DNA of 62,624 nucleotides from CAZRGV01 sp964599655 (GCA_964599655.1 CAZRGV010000018.1:1-62624), one strand, 5' to 3'; shown: positions 26,644 through 36,683, counted from the first letter of the stretch. The notes: generated by a model not told the origin, from the letters alone. Made by a program: numbers and translations.

Positions 26644-27927
26644 TCAGGCGAACTTGGTCGTACCGGGAACCGGAACGGGCCGGTCCGGGGCCTCGCCCCA
26701 AACGTACTGCTTCGGGCTCAGGTCTTCCTTGGAGTTCATCGCCATCTCCCAGGTCACGACCTGTCCGGTGTAGGCGGCGTCGCGACCCATGATTGCCAGC
26801 AAGGTGCTGCGAGCGGCGTACAGACCGTTGTTGATCGGCTTGCCCGCGCGAATCGCGGCGAACAGCTCATCGTGCTCGGTCTGGTACATGTTGTTGTTCG
26901 GGCCTCGGTAGCGCCACTTGTTCTCACCCGTGATCCGATGGCCGAACACATCGCACATCCCCTTCGCGCCGAGGATGTAGTCCTTCACCTGCTGCGCCGA
27001 GCCTCGCCAGTGCCGGCTGTGGTGATACCCTCGAACGTTGTTCGGATACTCATAAACGATCGAGAAGTTGTCCCAGATGTTGCCGTACTTCGGATCGGTC
27101 CGGACCTGCCGGCCACCCGAGCCCCAGCACTGAACCGGCGGCTCATCGCCGAGTGCCCACGCCATGGTGTCCAGCGCATGGACCGCCTGCTCAACAATGT
27201 GGTCGCCGCTCAACCAGCAGTAGTAGTACCAGTTTCTCATCTGGTACTCCATGTCCGACTTGCACTCCTCGCGGGTCTTCCGAGGATCCCAGACACCGCC
27301 CGAGTTGTACGTCGTCTCGACCGCCACGATGTCACCGATCGCGCCGTCCTTGACCCGCTTCATCGTCTCGCGTCGCGGGTTGTGATAGCGCCAGCAGAGA
27401 CCCGAAACCACGGCGAGGTTCTTTCCCTTCGCGTCTTCGAGCGCATGAAGGAAGGCTCGGACGCCGGGGGCGTCGGTGGCCACCGGCTTCTCGACGAACG
27501 CGTGGACCCCCTTCTCCACCGCGTACGCGAAGTGCTGCGGGCGGAAGTGCGGCGGCGTGGCCAGCAAAACGACGTCCACCTGGTCGGTCACGTGCTTGAA
27601 CGCGTCGAAGCCCGTGTAGCGGCGGTCCGGCGGCACGTCGACCCGACCCGCGACCGGCGACGACTTCAACGTCGAGAGACTCGACTCCAGGCGATCCTCG
27701 AACGCGTCCGCCATCGCAACGAGCTTGGTGTTCGAGTCGGCCGAAAGGGCCTGCTCGGCCGCGCCCGTGCCTCGACCGCCGCAGCCAATCAGGCCGACCT
27801 TGAGTGTGTCGCTTCCGGCGGCATGGGCGTTCGAGGCAATGTCGAGCGACGAGACGGCCGCGGCGGCGGCGACCGTGCCGGCCGAGTTCATAAGAAACGT
27901 GCGACGGGACCAGTTGGCTTCGCGCAT
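26644..27927 (-). CDS. Tat-exported Gfo/Idh/MocA family oxidoreductase
   Basis: 427 residues from the ATG at 27927 (MREANWSRRTFLMNSAGTV): the twin-arginine motif SRRTFL plus hydrophobic region marks Tat export. The Rossmann motif KVGLIGCGGRGTGAAEQ and the family signature FVEKPVATDAPGVRAF (EKP) are present. C-terminal alpha/beta residues include GLCWRYHNPRRET and GDHIVEQAVHALDTMAWAL, carrying the His/Asp positions of the active site. It probably carries a tightly bound NAD(P) cofactor and oxidises a sugar or related polyol outside the cytoplasm. The DUF1080 gene follows 205 bp downstream on the same strand and may share its pathway. Confidence 0.92.
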   Translation of the reverse strand: MREANWSRRTFLMNSAGTVAAAAAVSSLDIASNAHAAGSDTLKVGLIGCGGRGTGAAEQALSADSNTKLVAMADAFEDRLESSLSTLKSSPVAGRVDVPPDRRYTGFDAFKHVTDQVDVVLLATPPHFRPQHFAYAVEKGVHAFVEKPVATDAPGVRAFLHALEDAKGKNLAVVSGLCWRYHNPRRETMKRVKDGAIGDIVAVETTYNSGGVWDPRKTREECKSDMEYQMRNWYYYCWLSGDHIVEQAVHALDTMAWALGDEPPVQCWGSGGRQVRTDPKYGNIWDNFSIVYEYPNNVRGYHHSRHWRGSAQQVKDYILGAKGMCDVFGHRITGENKWRYRGPNNNMYQTEHDELFAAIRAGKPINNGLYAARSTLLAIMGRDAAYTGQVVTWEMAMNSKEDLSPKQYVWGEAPDRPVPVPGTTKFA

Positions 27928-28069
27928 CGGGGGTGGTCTCCAGCGGGTTGGGTTTGGAGGGCGGGATTCGCGATCCACGATGCCTGCCATTGTGCCAGGT
28001 CGGACCCATTCTGACAAACGCCCTGTGCCGCCAGATCACCCCCAAGCGTTCCCCGCTCTGTTCCTACGT

Positions 28070-30928
28070 TCACAAGGCGTCGGAGGAAATCACCTCTCCG
28101 CCGTCGCGTGTAATCAACGCCCGAAGGACCATCGGGTGGACTGTTTCCTTGATGAACCGGACCGAGCCGTCCATGAAAAGCGCGTTGAATCCGCCCGCGA
28201 AATGGCCCCCCAGCTTCGAGATCAGATCCATGCCCGCTCCGGGTTTGGCATCGGCGTCGAAGGGGATCTCCGAGTCCGGCTTGGTCCAGATCACAGCCTC
28301 CCGCGCTTCCACGATCGCCAACGTGTTCGATGTTCCATCGAAGATATCCGCGATCCGCACGCCGCCACCTCGCGACGGATCGAACAGCGTGCTTCGCCCG
28401 GAGAAGCCCCTGTAGAACGTCATGCCCGGCTCGGCCGTCGCCGAGTCGGGAACCCGGTAGATCGACGGCATCTTGTCGATCAGGGCCTTGTTATGTGGGC
28501 TGTCCCAGGGTTCGTCGAGATGGAACTCCTGAGCCAGCGGCGCCGATTCAATGAACTGGAGAATCGCAACCCGCCAGCTTAGGAGCGGCTTACCGTTGGC
28601 GTCCTTGATGTCGGAAGGAAACGCACTGTGGACGTCGTGGAAGTTGTGCAGGGCCAGTCCGATCTGCTTGAGATTGTTCACGCTCTGCGACCGAAACGCC
28701 GCCGTGCGAGAGGCCCTCGCCGCTGGCAGCGCCGCGGCAATCGCCAGGGGCGCCAGCGCGATCGGATTCAGCGCAGGGAACGACTCCCTGGTCAGGAACT
28801 GGAACCCCTCGTCATCCACCGTCATCGCGAACGTAGACGGCGATAGGTAAGGTCGCAACTGGTCGGGTGACGGAATGTTCTCAGGGTCGACCGTGAGTAT
28901 GAACCGCAACCGGCCTGGACTGCGGAACGGACCGCCGCGGAATCCTCGTAGCATCGCAAAGGGCATCAGGACCGATTCACCAAACGTTCCCGACCCAAAC
29001 ATCTGCACCAGCGAGGGCAGGTTGGCAATCACCTCGGGCAACATCGACTCTCTCGTGTCGGTCACATGCAGGAACATCAAGGTATCAGGCAGTCCCTCGA
29101 AACCGCTGTTGAGCCGATCGCCTTCCGGCAGTCCCGCGTTACGTTCCTCCAGGGCAAGGGCCTCGCGGGCGACCTCCGGCGTGGCCCCGAGAACCACTCG
29201 GTTCTTGCCAAGCAGGATGGTGGGCCTCATGCCCGCCGGCATCGGCACGATGTCGGGCGGCATCGCGAGGGTGTAACCCTTCTCCGACCCTTTCAGCTTC
29301 TGGAACGAGGCCGGGCGCAGATCGACCGAGTCGTCGTCGTCGCGCTGACGCGGTGGTCCAGGCAAGAGGCCGCTCAGGAGCAGCGTTGGAGCAGACGACC
29401 GCAGTCTGGTCTCGCGCTTCGGGGCCTCCGTCTTCGGAATGGCCCGCTTCTGGATCTCCGGAGGGCGAGGAGCTGGCGCCGGGATTGGCTCGGGCGCCAC
29501 GAAGATCTCCGCCGGCGCCGCGGGGGCTGCCTCCTCGATCACGAAAGGGCTCCCGAGGTTCGTGAGGCCACCTCGTGGCAAGCGTCGCATGGCCCTGTTC
29601 GCCGCAATCATCATCGCGTCGAGCGATTCGCCGAAGGTTTCCGCGTCGTCAACCTCGATCGTCAGTGACGACTTCGGCACATGAACGAGTCCTCTCGCGA
29701 ACCCGAACAGCGGATTCGTCGGCGCGTTGATCCGCGTCGGAACCGTGTAGAAAACCATCTTGGACCCCAGCGGACGGAGAACCCCGTCTCGGAAATCACG
29801 GCCCGTGGCGTTGTGGAAGGCGCTTTCAAATTCCCGGAACGGGTCGCGCCCCCGAGGCGCGCTCTCCTTGGAGAGTTCATCCAAGGCGCTGTAGAACTTC
29901 GCCAGATCGATCGAGAGGACCGAGAACCCTGGCAGGCCGCCCGGCAAAGGTGGAAGGTCCTTCACGCCGAACGTCGGTTGATCCAGTAGCGCAAGCATTC
30001 CCGTACGGGGCGATGGAGCGACAAGCCGGGTGATCGTCATCAGGGCCTCTCCCTGGAACCCCCATCGATAGTCGAGACGCTTGATCCGGTCGAGACCCAG
30101 CGACGCCGCCTGAGGCGGCAGGGTCGGCAGCGCGGCCATGTCGAAGAAGGCCACCCCAATCGGCTCGATTCCATCGACGTCTCGCGCCAACTCGGCGCGG
30201 GTCGGGTGGTTCGTGGCGTTGGCCTGTCGCCCATCGAGCGCGTCGATCATCAGGTCGGCGCCCTCGGGATTCGCCAGACTGATCACGAGATCCGAGCCTT
30301 CCGACCACCACGCGAATCCGGGTCCTCCTCCTTGTCGTCGCACCACAATCACGCGGCGATCGCCCGGCTTCGTGACAACCTCCGCGTTGGTTCCGGGCCG
30401 GTTCCCCGCGTCGATCAAGCGACCAAGGATGCGGCGAACCTCCCCCTGCGCCGCGTTCCGAACGACCACGCCGACCAGGCTTGGCTTTCGATCGCCGGGA
30501 TGCCGGACGATCCCCAGCGCGAACCCCGCGTTGGCCGTATGCTTGAACAGCGTGAGCAGGTTGAGGCTTTTCAACGTGGGATCGCCCGAATTGCTCATCA
30601 CGATCGCCGAAAGCTGAGTGCCAAGATCGTCGAGCATCGCGCCCGTCGGCGTTTCCGTGAGCATCCGGTACATGGCCGATTTCCGCCAGGTCTCCTCGTG
30701 ACGCTCTAGCCCGTCGAACTCGGCGTAGACGACCAGGTCCTGACGCGGGAAGTACTCGGCCAAAACCCTCGATCGGGTCTTGCTCGGAACCGGCTTCGCT
30801 TGACCGCGATCCTGCCCGGGGGCCTCTCGGCTCGGCACGACCGCCGACGCGAGCAAGGTCAAGAACGTGACAAGGCCCAATACCGCCAAGGATCGAGCCG
30901 ATCGGTGGTTCGTTGCTGTTGTCCGCAT
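28070..30928 (-). CDS. Large exported DUF1559-domain protein
   Basis: 952 residues with an N-terminal signal (SLAVLGLVTFLTLLASAVV) and AAAGGA before the ATG. About 690 residues without recognised family precede the C-terminal DUF1559 (SBP_bac_10) region: SQSVNNLKQIGLALHNFHD, LLSWRVAILQFIE, PWDSPHNKALIDKMP, IADIFDGTSNTLAIVEA, FAGGFNALFMDGSVRFI and the canonical end GGEVISSDAL. A Pro/Ala-rich linker around residues 465-500 separates the halves. Unlike typical DUF1559 proteins it lacks the type IV pilin leader and uses a normal signal. These proteins are hugely expanded in planctomycetes; their role is not established, and surface or envelope structure is suggested. Confidence 0.88.
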   Translation of the reverse strand: MRTTATNHRSARSLAVLGLVTFLTLLASAVVPSREAPGQDRGQAKPVPSKTRSRVLAEYFPRQDLVVYAEFDGLERHEETWRKSAMYRMLTETPTGAMLDDLGTQLSAIVMSNSGDPTLKSLNLLTLFKHTANAGFALGIVRHPGDRKPSLVGVVVRNAAQGEVRRILGRLIDAGNRPGTNAEVVTKPGDRRVIVVRRQGGGPGFAWWSEGSDLVISLANPEGADLMIDALDGRQANATNHPTRAELARDVDGIEPIGVAFFDMAALPTLPPQAASLGLDRIKRLDYRWGFQGEALMTITRLVAPSPRTGMLALLDQPTFGVKDLPPLPGGLPGFSVLSIDLAKFYSALDELSKESAPRGRDPFREFESAFHNATGRDFRDGVLRPLGSKMVFYTVPTRINAPTNPLFGFARGLVHVPKSSLTIEVDDAETFGESLDAMMIAANRAMRRLPRGGLTNLGSPFVIEEAAPAAPAEIFVAPEPIPAPAPRPPEIQKRAIPKTEAPKRETRLRSSAPTLLLSGLLPGPPRQRDDDDSVDLRPASFQKLKGSEKGYTLAMPPDIVPMPAGMRPTILLGKNRVVLGATPEVAREALALEERNAGLPEGDRLNSGFEGLPDTLMFLHVTDTRESMLPEVIANLPSLVQMFGSGTFGESVLMPFAMLRGFRGGPFRSPGRLRFILTVDPENIPSPDQLRPYLSPSTFAMTVDDEGFQFLTRESFPALNPIALAPLAIAAALPAARASRTAAFRSQSVNNLKQIGLALHNFHDVHSAFPSDIKDANGKPLLSWRVAILQFIESAPLAQEFHLDEPWDSPHNKALIDKMPSIYRVPDSATAEPGMTFYRGFSGRSTLFDPSRGGGVRIADIFDGTSNTLAIVEAREAVIWTKPDSEIPFDADAKPGAGMDLISKLGGHFAGGFNALFMDGSVRFIKETVHPMVLRALITRDGGEVISSDAL

Positions 30929-31236
30929 GACGCGATCCTTTCGCGAGAAGCCTTGGAGCCGAAGCCCGGAACCGGGCCAGGATGGGATCGAAGGAATCGG
31001 CGCTTGACGTCACAGCCGCCCGAAATTGAGCGTGTATGTAGGTCATGACCTCGCCCGACACCGAAAGTCATCGTAGTGGGCTTCCGACAGCGCGCCAATC
31101 ACGAACCCCAACGGCATGAAGGGTTTCCAGGGCGACGACCCGACCTCCGTGAGGTACGATATTCTCAACAACTTCGGAGTCGCCCGAAACCGGCCACGCG
31201 CTTGGAACTCGAGCCTCGAAATCGGGGAGATTCAAC
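30929..31236. other. Divergent intergenic region
   Basis: 308 bases between the DUF1559 gene (leftward) and the glycosyltransferase (rightward). It should hold both promoters; no clear promoter box or small gene was seen apart from GGGGAG before the 31237 ATG. Confidence 0.5.
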
Positions 31237-32400
31237 ATGTCCTTGACTGTGGGCTTTCTCACTCGAGACGAGGAGCGTAACATTGCCAGGGCGATCCAGT
31301 CGGTGCTCCCAGTCGCCGACCAGATCATCGTGGCCGACACGGCCTCGAAGGATCGCACTTCGCAGATCGCCCAGCAGCTCGGCGTCGAGGTCGAACAATT
31401 CCCCTGGCATGATGACTTCGCCGCCGGCCGCAACTTCGTCGTCGAGAAGGCCCGAGGCGATTGGGTCCTCTGGATGAACGCCGACGAGGAGCTGCTGAAT
31501 CCCGATCCCGAGGTCTTTCAGGAGTGCTTCCGCCGCCCTGGTGCATTCGGATTCTTCGTCGGCGTGCGGTTCGTGAACGATCAAGGCGCGTTCACGGAAA
31601 CGCAGGACGTTCGCCTCTTCCATCGCCGGCCCGACCTCCGGTTCATCGGCCGGCTTCATCCTCGGTTCGATGCGCCGCTCATGGCCCAGCTCGAACACGA
31701 GCGGCTTCAGGTCTTCCCATCACCCATCACACTGCGGAGTCACGCCGACACGTCCCGCCCGACCGAATCAAAGCTGCGATGGATCGAGCGCCTCCTGAGG
31801 CTCGAGCTGGCTGACCGGCCCGGCCAGTTGCATTACCTCATCGAGCACGGCCGAACCCTTCTGATGCTCGGCGAGGAGTCCGGCCACGACCTCATGGCGA
31901 AAGCCGCCGAGCAGGTCTGGCCCGTCCGAGGCGAACCGATGGCCCCGAGCTGGAAGGTCCAGGTCTTGCTCGAATACCTCCTGAGCATCCCGCCCGAGCA
32001 AAACCGCTCGAAGCTCGGTCGCGACGAGGCCCGCGCGCTCTCGCTCAGGTGGTTCCCCAGCAGCCCTCCCTTGCTCTGGCTCAACGCCGGCCATTTCTAC
32101 GCCCAGGGCCAGTTCGCCCAGGCCGCCGAGTTGCTGGAGCGCCTCGTCGAACTCGGCCGGACCTCGACCTACGACAAATCGATCCGATTCGACCCCAAGA
32201 TCATCGGCGACCAGGCGTTGATGAACCTCGGCGCCTGCCACCTCCAACTCGGAGAGTTCGACAGCGCCGAACGTTGCTTCCGCCAGTTGCTTAACAGCCC
32301 CACCTTGGGCCCCGACGCCGCCCGGAACCTCTCGGCCGTCGAGTTCCATCGGGCATCCCAGAGGAATACCCCGTCGGGTTCTCCGAGAAACGGGAATTGA
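31237..32400 (+). CDS. Family 2 glycosyltransferase with C-terminal TPR-like region
   Basis: 387 residues. The N-terminal GT2 domain (about 1-180) shows SLTVGFLTRDEERNIARAI, DQIIVADTASKDRT, GVEVEQFPW and GDWVLWMNADEELL (the DxD-equivalent metal-binding site), then EFxD-like FTETQDVRLFHRRPDLRF. The C-terminal half is helical with TPR-like repeats (AQAAELLERLVELGRTSTY, NLGACHLQLGEFDSAERCF). This SunS/WaaE-like layout (glycosyltransferase plus TPR) occurs in protein- or lipopolysaccharide-glycosylating enzymes; the acceptor is unknown. No membrane segments. Its 3' end faces the terminator hairpin at 32427-32470. Confidence 0.88.
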   Translation: MSLTVGFLTRDEERNIARAIQSVLPVADQIIVADTASKDRTSQIAQQLGVEVEQFPWHDDFAAGRNFVVEKARGDWVLWMNADEELLNPDPEVFQECFRRPGAFGFFVGVRFVNDQGAFTETQDVRLFHRRPDLRFIGRLHPRFDAPLMAQLEHERLQVFPSPITLRSHADTSRPTESKLRWIERLLRLELADRPGQLHYLIEHGRTLLMLGEESGHDLMAKAAEQVWPVRGEPMAPSWKVQVLLEYLLSIPPEQNRSKLGRDEARALSLRWFPSSPPLLWLNAGHFYAQGQFAQAAELLERLVELGRTSTYDKSIRFDPKIIGDQALMNLGACHLQLGEFDSAERCFRQLLNSPTLGPDAARNLSAVEFHRASQRNTPSGSPRNGN

Positions 32401-32426
32401 GCTTTCGCATTTGAAGGGAAAAAGAC

Positions 32427-32470
32427 ATCCAGGCGTCGGCCGACCACGCTCGGTCGGCCGACGCCTGGAT
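32427..32470 (-). terminator. Perfect 19-bp hairpin, intrinsic terminator of the moxR/VWA operon
   Basis: The arms 32427-32445 and 32452-32470 are exact reverse complements, with a 6-nt loop. Read leftward, the stem is followed by GTCTTTTTCCC, a U-tract, so it terminates the minus-strand operon ending at 32511. Reading rightward there is no U-tract after the stem, though the structure also lies 26 bp past the glycosyltransferase stop. Confidence 0.85.
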
Positions 32471-32510
32471 TCGCCTCCCTTCGGAGACCCGTTTCGCCGA
32501 GAACTCGGTC

Positions 32511-34010
32511 TCAGGGCACGCCGCTCGAATCGCTCCCGGCCGATTCGCTCCCGTCGACGTTCCGCGGACGGATCAGCTCGAAGTAACGGCGAATCGTCTG
32601 CCGGTGGCCGAGCGGAATCGGCTCACTGTCGAGGACGGCTTCCGACCTCGCGAGCGCTTTCTCGTACGACTCGCGATACCCACGAGAGGCCCGTTGCCGG
32701 CCCTCGGGCGAGTGGGTCGTCTCGACTTCCGAATCCCCTTCGTCACTACTGGTGCCGGTCACCTGCTCGATGGTTCGCTTGGAGAGCAGATCGGTCTTCT
32801 CGCCGATCACATTTCCGCTGGTTGACAGGCCGAAGCTCTGCGAGGAGTTTGTCGACTTTTTCGGGTTGCGCCCTCGAACTAGGCTGTTCGACTGGCACTG
32901 GCTCTTGCACTCCGACAGGCGATCGAACTCCGCTTCGAGCAGGCGATCGATCTTGCGACGCCGGTTGTGGTCGCGGGTCAGCGCGGCAAGGGCACGCGCC
33001 GCCTTCTTCATCTTCGAGTTGTGTCCGTCCTTGACCCCTTCGGCTAGCTCCGAAGCCGCGGCGCTCAGTTGACCGAGGCCGACGTCGCCCATCGTGGAGG
33101 CCACCTGCTTCAGCTTCTCCTCAACCGCCTTGGCTTCCTTCCGCTCGAGTTCGGGCGCCTCGAGCTTTTCCAGTTCCTCGGCCGCCTCATCGAACTTGGC
33201 GTCCTGCATCGCGTTGCCGGCGGCCTCGAGGGCCGAGGCCGGCGACATCGCGGCCCCCAGCGCCTGAAGCTGGCCGTCGACGAGCCCCACATTGTACTGA
33301 GCCTGTTGCGCGGCAATGGCCGACTGCATCTCCGAGAGCTTGGCCAGCGCCTCGCGCTCGTCGACACCCGGCTCTTTCATTTCCTCGGCCTTCTTCAGCA
33401 GTGCATCGACGAGTTTCTCCAGCTCGGGGTCGCGCTCCGACCTGGTCAGCTCGTCGAGCTGCTTCAGGTCCGCGATCACCTTCTCGGCCGTCGCCTCGAT
33501 CACCGGATGCCTCTCGGCCGGACCAGCCTTGACGTCGCGAGACGCCAACGGCCAGGCGAGGAGTCCCAACGCCAGCATCAGCGCGGCGACCGCGTACGGC
33601 AGGGTCCGCGGCCATTTCATCGGAACCACCTCTCGAGGCGCGATTTTTCCCAGGTGCGCGAGGGCATCCTCGACCTGAAGCTCTTGCAATGTCGAACGCT
33701 CCGGCCGCTTCAGAAACGCCAGCGCCGTCACCGTCCGATCCTTCAACGCGTAATGGGCATCAACCGCCGACGCGGCCCGGTCCCAGCTCCGACCCCTCCA
33801 GAAGCCCGCAATCAGCCCGATCAACGGACCGGCCGCCAGGAGCGTGATTGCCATTGCCGGGGAAACTGGCCCTCCGGACAGTCGCCAGAGTCCGAGCACG
33901 ATCAACGCCACTGAGCCGATCAATATCCCCATCACCATCGCGCGAAGCGCGGCGAGGCCTCGCTGCCGCCGCCGAACCGGACTCAGCTCGCGATAGATCC
34001 GCCCGTTCAT
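32511..34010 (-). CDS. Membrane-anchored coiled-coil protein at the end of the moxR/VWA operon
   Basis: 499 residues from the ATG at 34010 (MNGRIYRELSPVRRRQRGLA). Two hydrophobic helices near 25-45 (AMVMGILIGSVALIVLGLW) and 50-68, a third near 147-166 (LPYAVAALMLALGLLAWPLA), then a long Glu/Lys/Ala-rich coiled-coil region (about 185-370) and a polar tail. The fold and operon position resemble DUF4175-type proteins that close planctomycete and proteobacterial MoxR/BatA operons, but this name is tentative. It would sit in the cytoplasmic membrane with the coil outside. The frame upstream of 34010 lacks coding signature, so the shorter start was chosen. Confidence 0.78.
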   Translation of the reverse strand: MNGRIYRELSPVRRRQRGLAALRAMVMGILIGSVALIVLGLWRLSGGPVSPAMAITLLAAGPLIGLIAGFWRGRSWDRAASAVDAHYALKDRTVTALAFLKRPERSTLQELQVEDALAHLGKIAPREVVPMKWPRTLPYAVAALMLALGLLAWPLASRDVKAGPAERHPVIEATAEKVIADLKQLDELTRSERDPELEKLVDALLKKAEEMKEPGVDEREALAKLSEMQSAIAAQQAQYNVGLVDGQLQALGAAMSPASALEAAGNAMQDAKFDEAAEELEKLEAPELERKEAKAVEEKLKQVASTMGDVGLGQLSAAASELAEGVKDGHNSKMKKAARALAALTRDHNRRRKIDRLLEAEFDRLSECKSQCQSNSLVRGRNPKKSTNSSQSFGLSTSGNVIGEKTDLLSKRTIEQVTGTSSDEGDSEVETTHSPEGRQRASRGYRESYEKALARSEAVLDSEPIPLGHRQTIRRYFELIRPRNVDGSESAGSDSSGVP

Positions 34011-34099
34011 GCTCAATCTCCAGCGAACGAGGAACGCTGTCGAGCCGCCATCGGGTCCTGGGCACAACCGGCCCCCGGATGTTCTCGACGATTGTACGA

Positions 34100-36682
34100 T
34101 CAACGTCGTCCCGGCGAAAGCGAAATCCTTCGGACTATTCCTCCGAAGACCAGCGAGAAGTCAATTCGACGCAAAGCCACATCGGCCACAAAGATTAGCG
34201 ACGACGATGCTACCAGGTAGGGCCAGAGCGGCAACGCCCGCCGGGCGGTTCGATCCGGGGGCTCCACGACCTCCTCTGCTGTCGGCGAGTACCGGCCGGC
34301 GCTCGCCTGGGCAATCGAGCGCAGCAATTCCTCATTCGTTGGCTTGAGCCGGAGTTCGTCCGGATATCCCACCGCCAGTCCTCGCGACTGGTGATAAAGT
34401 GGGTTCCCTCGCAGCGTCTGTGAGAACTCCAGGTGATAGGCTCCGGCTGTCGGCGTCTCGAAACGCGCTTCGTAACGCCCCGGCGCCGTCTGGCTCATGG
34501 CGATCCGCTTGCTGCCGAACCGAGGGTCGATGACGGTCAACTCGGAATCGGCCCCGTTGAGGAACTTGCCCGATGGCTCGATCGCGTCGAGCCTCACCGA
34601 GGCTCCGCTGTCCCGCGGTTCGACCTCGATCACCACACCTTTCGCCTCGTCCTTCCGCATCGCGTGTCGCACGACCTGCGCCCAGAACGGCCCAAACGAC
34701 GACCAGGAAATCCAGTCGGCCGCCCACCTCGATTTTGCATCCGACGTGAACGCCACCACCTCGCCAAGCCCATAGCGCCACCACGAAAGCAACGGGTCGC
34801 CATCCTCCGTCACCAGGATCACCTCACTGGTCGGCTTGGGACGCGTCACCACGTAGCCCAGCAACGGCGGCGCGTCGGCGAACTCGATGTCGGCCAGGGA
34901 CGGCGTCGGCCGATACACCAGGGGCACGAAGGGCAACTCGTTAATGGCCGACTTGCTCGCCGCGACCGTCTCCTTGGCGAAGATTTGCGGGATCGAGTAC
35001 GGGTCGTCCGTGAAGTAATAACGGCCGTTGCCGATCCTCGCGATCTCTTCCAGAAGCGCCTGATCGGCCCCCTCCCCGACCCCGACCGTCGTGATCGTGA
35101 TCCGCTCTCTGGCCATCGCCTCGGCGATCCCCTCGAAGTCGCCGGGGGCCGAGATCCCGTCCGTGAGAATGATCACATGCTTGAGCTTAGCCTGCGTCTG
35201 GTTCAGAGCGTCGAAGGCCTCCTCCATCGCCGGCGCCATATTCGTGCCGCCGCCCGCCTCGATACTCGCCACCCGGTCGAGCACGAACCCCTTGTCATCG
35301 CAAGGGTGCATCTCGCTGACGAAGTACGGCTCCCCCTCGAAGGCGATCACCCCCACCTTGTCACTCCGACCGAGCAGCTCGATCGCCCCTCTCGCGGCGT
35401 CCTTGGCCAGCTCAATCTTCTCGCCACCCATCGAGCCAGACTTATCGATCACCAGCATCATCGCCAGGCTCGGCTTCTCCTGTTCCTTCTCGAAGTCGCT
35501 CCGGACCGGAAGGATTTCCTCGAGCACCGTCTTGTAATAGCCGCCGAGCCCGAATGACTGCTCGCCCCCAAGCATGATCAATCCACCGCCAAGGTCTTGC
35601 ACATACGTTCGCGCCACCTCCATCTTCCGAACCGAGAGCTCGGTCGCCGGTACGTTTGACAGGATCAAAAGTTCATAATTTTGCAGATCAGCCAAATTGT
35701 CAGGCATGCCCCGAGACGGCCGAACGTCGACCTGAATCCCCTGCTTTTCCAGCGCCCAGACGAGATCGCGCGATACCGGATCATTCTCGATCAGTAACAC
35801 GCGGGGCTTGCCCGAGGTAAACACCAGGCCGAAGTCGCTATTATTGTCAAGCCTCGTGTCCTGAAACCCTCGCACACGGACGGTGAACCGCGCCAGCCGC
35901 TCTTGGTCGATCTGCTGGCGAAACCGAAAGCGGTTCTCCCCCTTCCTGAGCCGTTTCCGCTCCGAGACCACCTTATGCTCATTCCGGAAAACTTCGATGT
36001 CTCCTTCGCTCTCGCGATTGGCGTCGATGACCACCTCGACGTGGAACGGCTCTTCCTGCGGCACCTGCGCGGGAACCTTGACCGCCGAAACCACCACCTC
36101 CGGTTCGTCGCGCGTGGCCAGGGGAACGGTCCAGACGGGGACTCCCGTGCGAAGCGCCGCCTTCAGGGCGTCGCCGGCGGTCTGGTTTCCATCCGAGAGC
36201 AGAACGATCTTCGGCACAAAGAACGGCGGGATCGCCGCGGCGGCAACCTCGATGGCCGAGGCGATGTTCGTGCCCTTGTCGTCGCTGGGCGGCGGCCCCT
36301 CGGTCTTGCCGTCTTGCACCATCCCAGGCGCCGCCGCGAATTCGACATAACCGATACCGTTATCCCCCGCCTCTCTTGCGAGCTCCGCGGCCTTCCTCAC
36401 GAATGCCTCGGCGGCCTTCCGCGATTCCTCACCCACGCTGAGGCTGCGATCCACCGCGAACAGGATGTACTGCCGCTTCGTCGGAATCCGCAACGTCAAC
36501 CCGGCCAGCGACAGGATCAAAAGCAGCACGATCAATGAACGCCCAGCCAGCGAGAGCCAGCGCTGCCATCGGGGGAAATCTGCAAGACTATGAACAAAGT
36601 AATATAGCAACACTGGCAACACCACAAGACCGGCGAGCCAGTACGGTCGGGTCAACTCGAGCGGAAACCAGGAATCGCTCAT
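34100..36682 (-). CDS. Large membrane protein with von Willebrand factor A domain
   Basis: 860 residues. Two N-terminal TM helices (WLAGLVVLPVLLYYFVHSL, LIVLLLILSLAGLTL), a VWA-like region (YILFAVDRSLSV), a glutamine amidotransferase-like fold (RVLLIENDPVSRDLVWALE ... GGGLIMLGGEQSFGLGGYY), a central VWA domain with an intact MIDAS (MMLVIDKSGSMGG, later GGGTNMAPAM and ILTDGISAPG), then a beta-rich region and a C-terminal TM helix (LPLWPYLVASSSLIFVAD). This layout is common in planctomycete MoxR operons, where the ATPase is thought to remodel VWA partners through the MIDAS. It is 1 bp from the next upstream gene (36684), so the two are tightly coupled. Confidence 0.88.
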   Translation of the reverse strand: MSDSWFPLELTRPYWLAGLVVLPVLLYYFVHSLADFPRWQRWLSLAGRSLIVLLLILSLAGLTLRIPTKRQYILFAVDRSLSVGEESRKAAEAFVRKAAELAREAGDNGIGYVEFAAAPGMVQDGKTEGPPPSDDKGTNIASAIEVAAAAIPPFFVPKIVLLSDGNQTAGDALKAALRTGVPVWTVPLATRDEPEVVVSAVKVPAQVPQEEPFHVEVVIDANRESEGDIEVFRNEHKVVSERKRLRKGENRFRFRQQIDQERLARFTVRVRGFQDTRLDNNSDFGLVFTSGKPRVLLIENDPVSRDLVWALEKQGIQVDVRPSRGMPDNLADLQNYELLILSNVPATELSVRKMEVARTYVQDLGGGLIMLGGEQSFGLGGYYKTVLEEILPVRSDFEKEQEKPSLAMMLVIDKSGSMGGEKIELAKDAARGAIELLGRSDKVGVIAFEGEPYFVSEMHPCDDKGFVLDRVASIEAGGGTNMAPAMEEAFDALNQTQAKLKHVIILTDGISAPGDFEGIAEAMARERITITTVGVGEGADQALLEEIARIGNGRYYFTDDPYSIPQIFAKETVAASKSAINELPFVPLVYRPTPSLADIEFADAPPLLGYVVTRPKPTSEVILVTEDGDPLLSWWRYGLGEVVAFTSDAKSRWAADWISWSSFGPFWAQVVRHAMRKDEAKGVVIEVEPRDSGASVRLDAIEPSGKFLNGADSELTVIDPRFGSKRIAMSQTAPGRYEARFETPTAGAYHLEFSQTLRGNPLYHQSRGLAVGYPDELRLKPTNEELLRSIAQASAGRYSPTAEEVVEPPDRTARRALPLWPYLVASSSLIFVADVALRRIDFSLVFGGIVRRISLSPGRR

Positions 36683-36683
36683 T

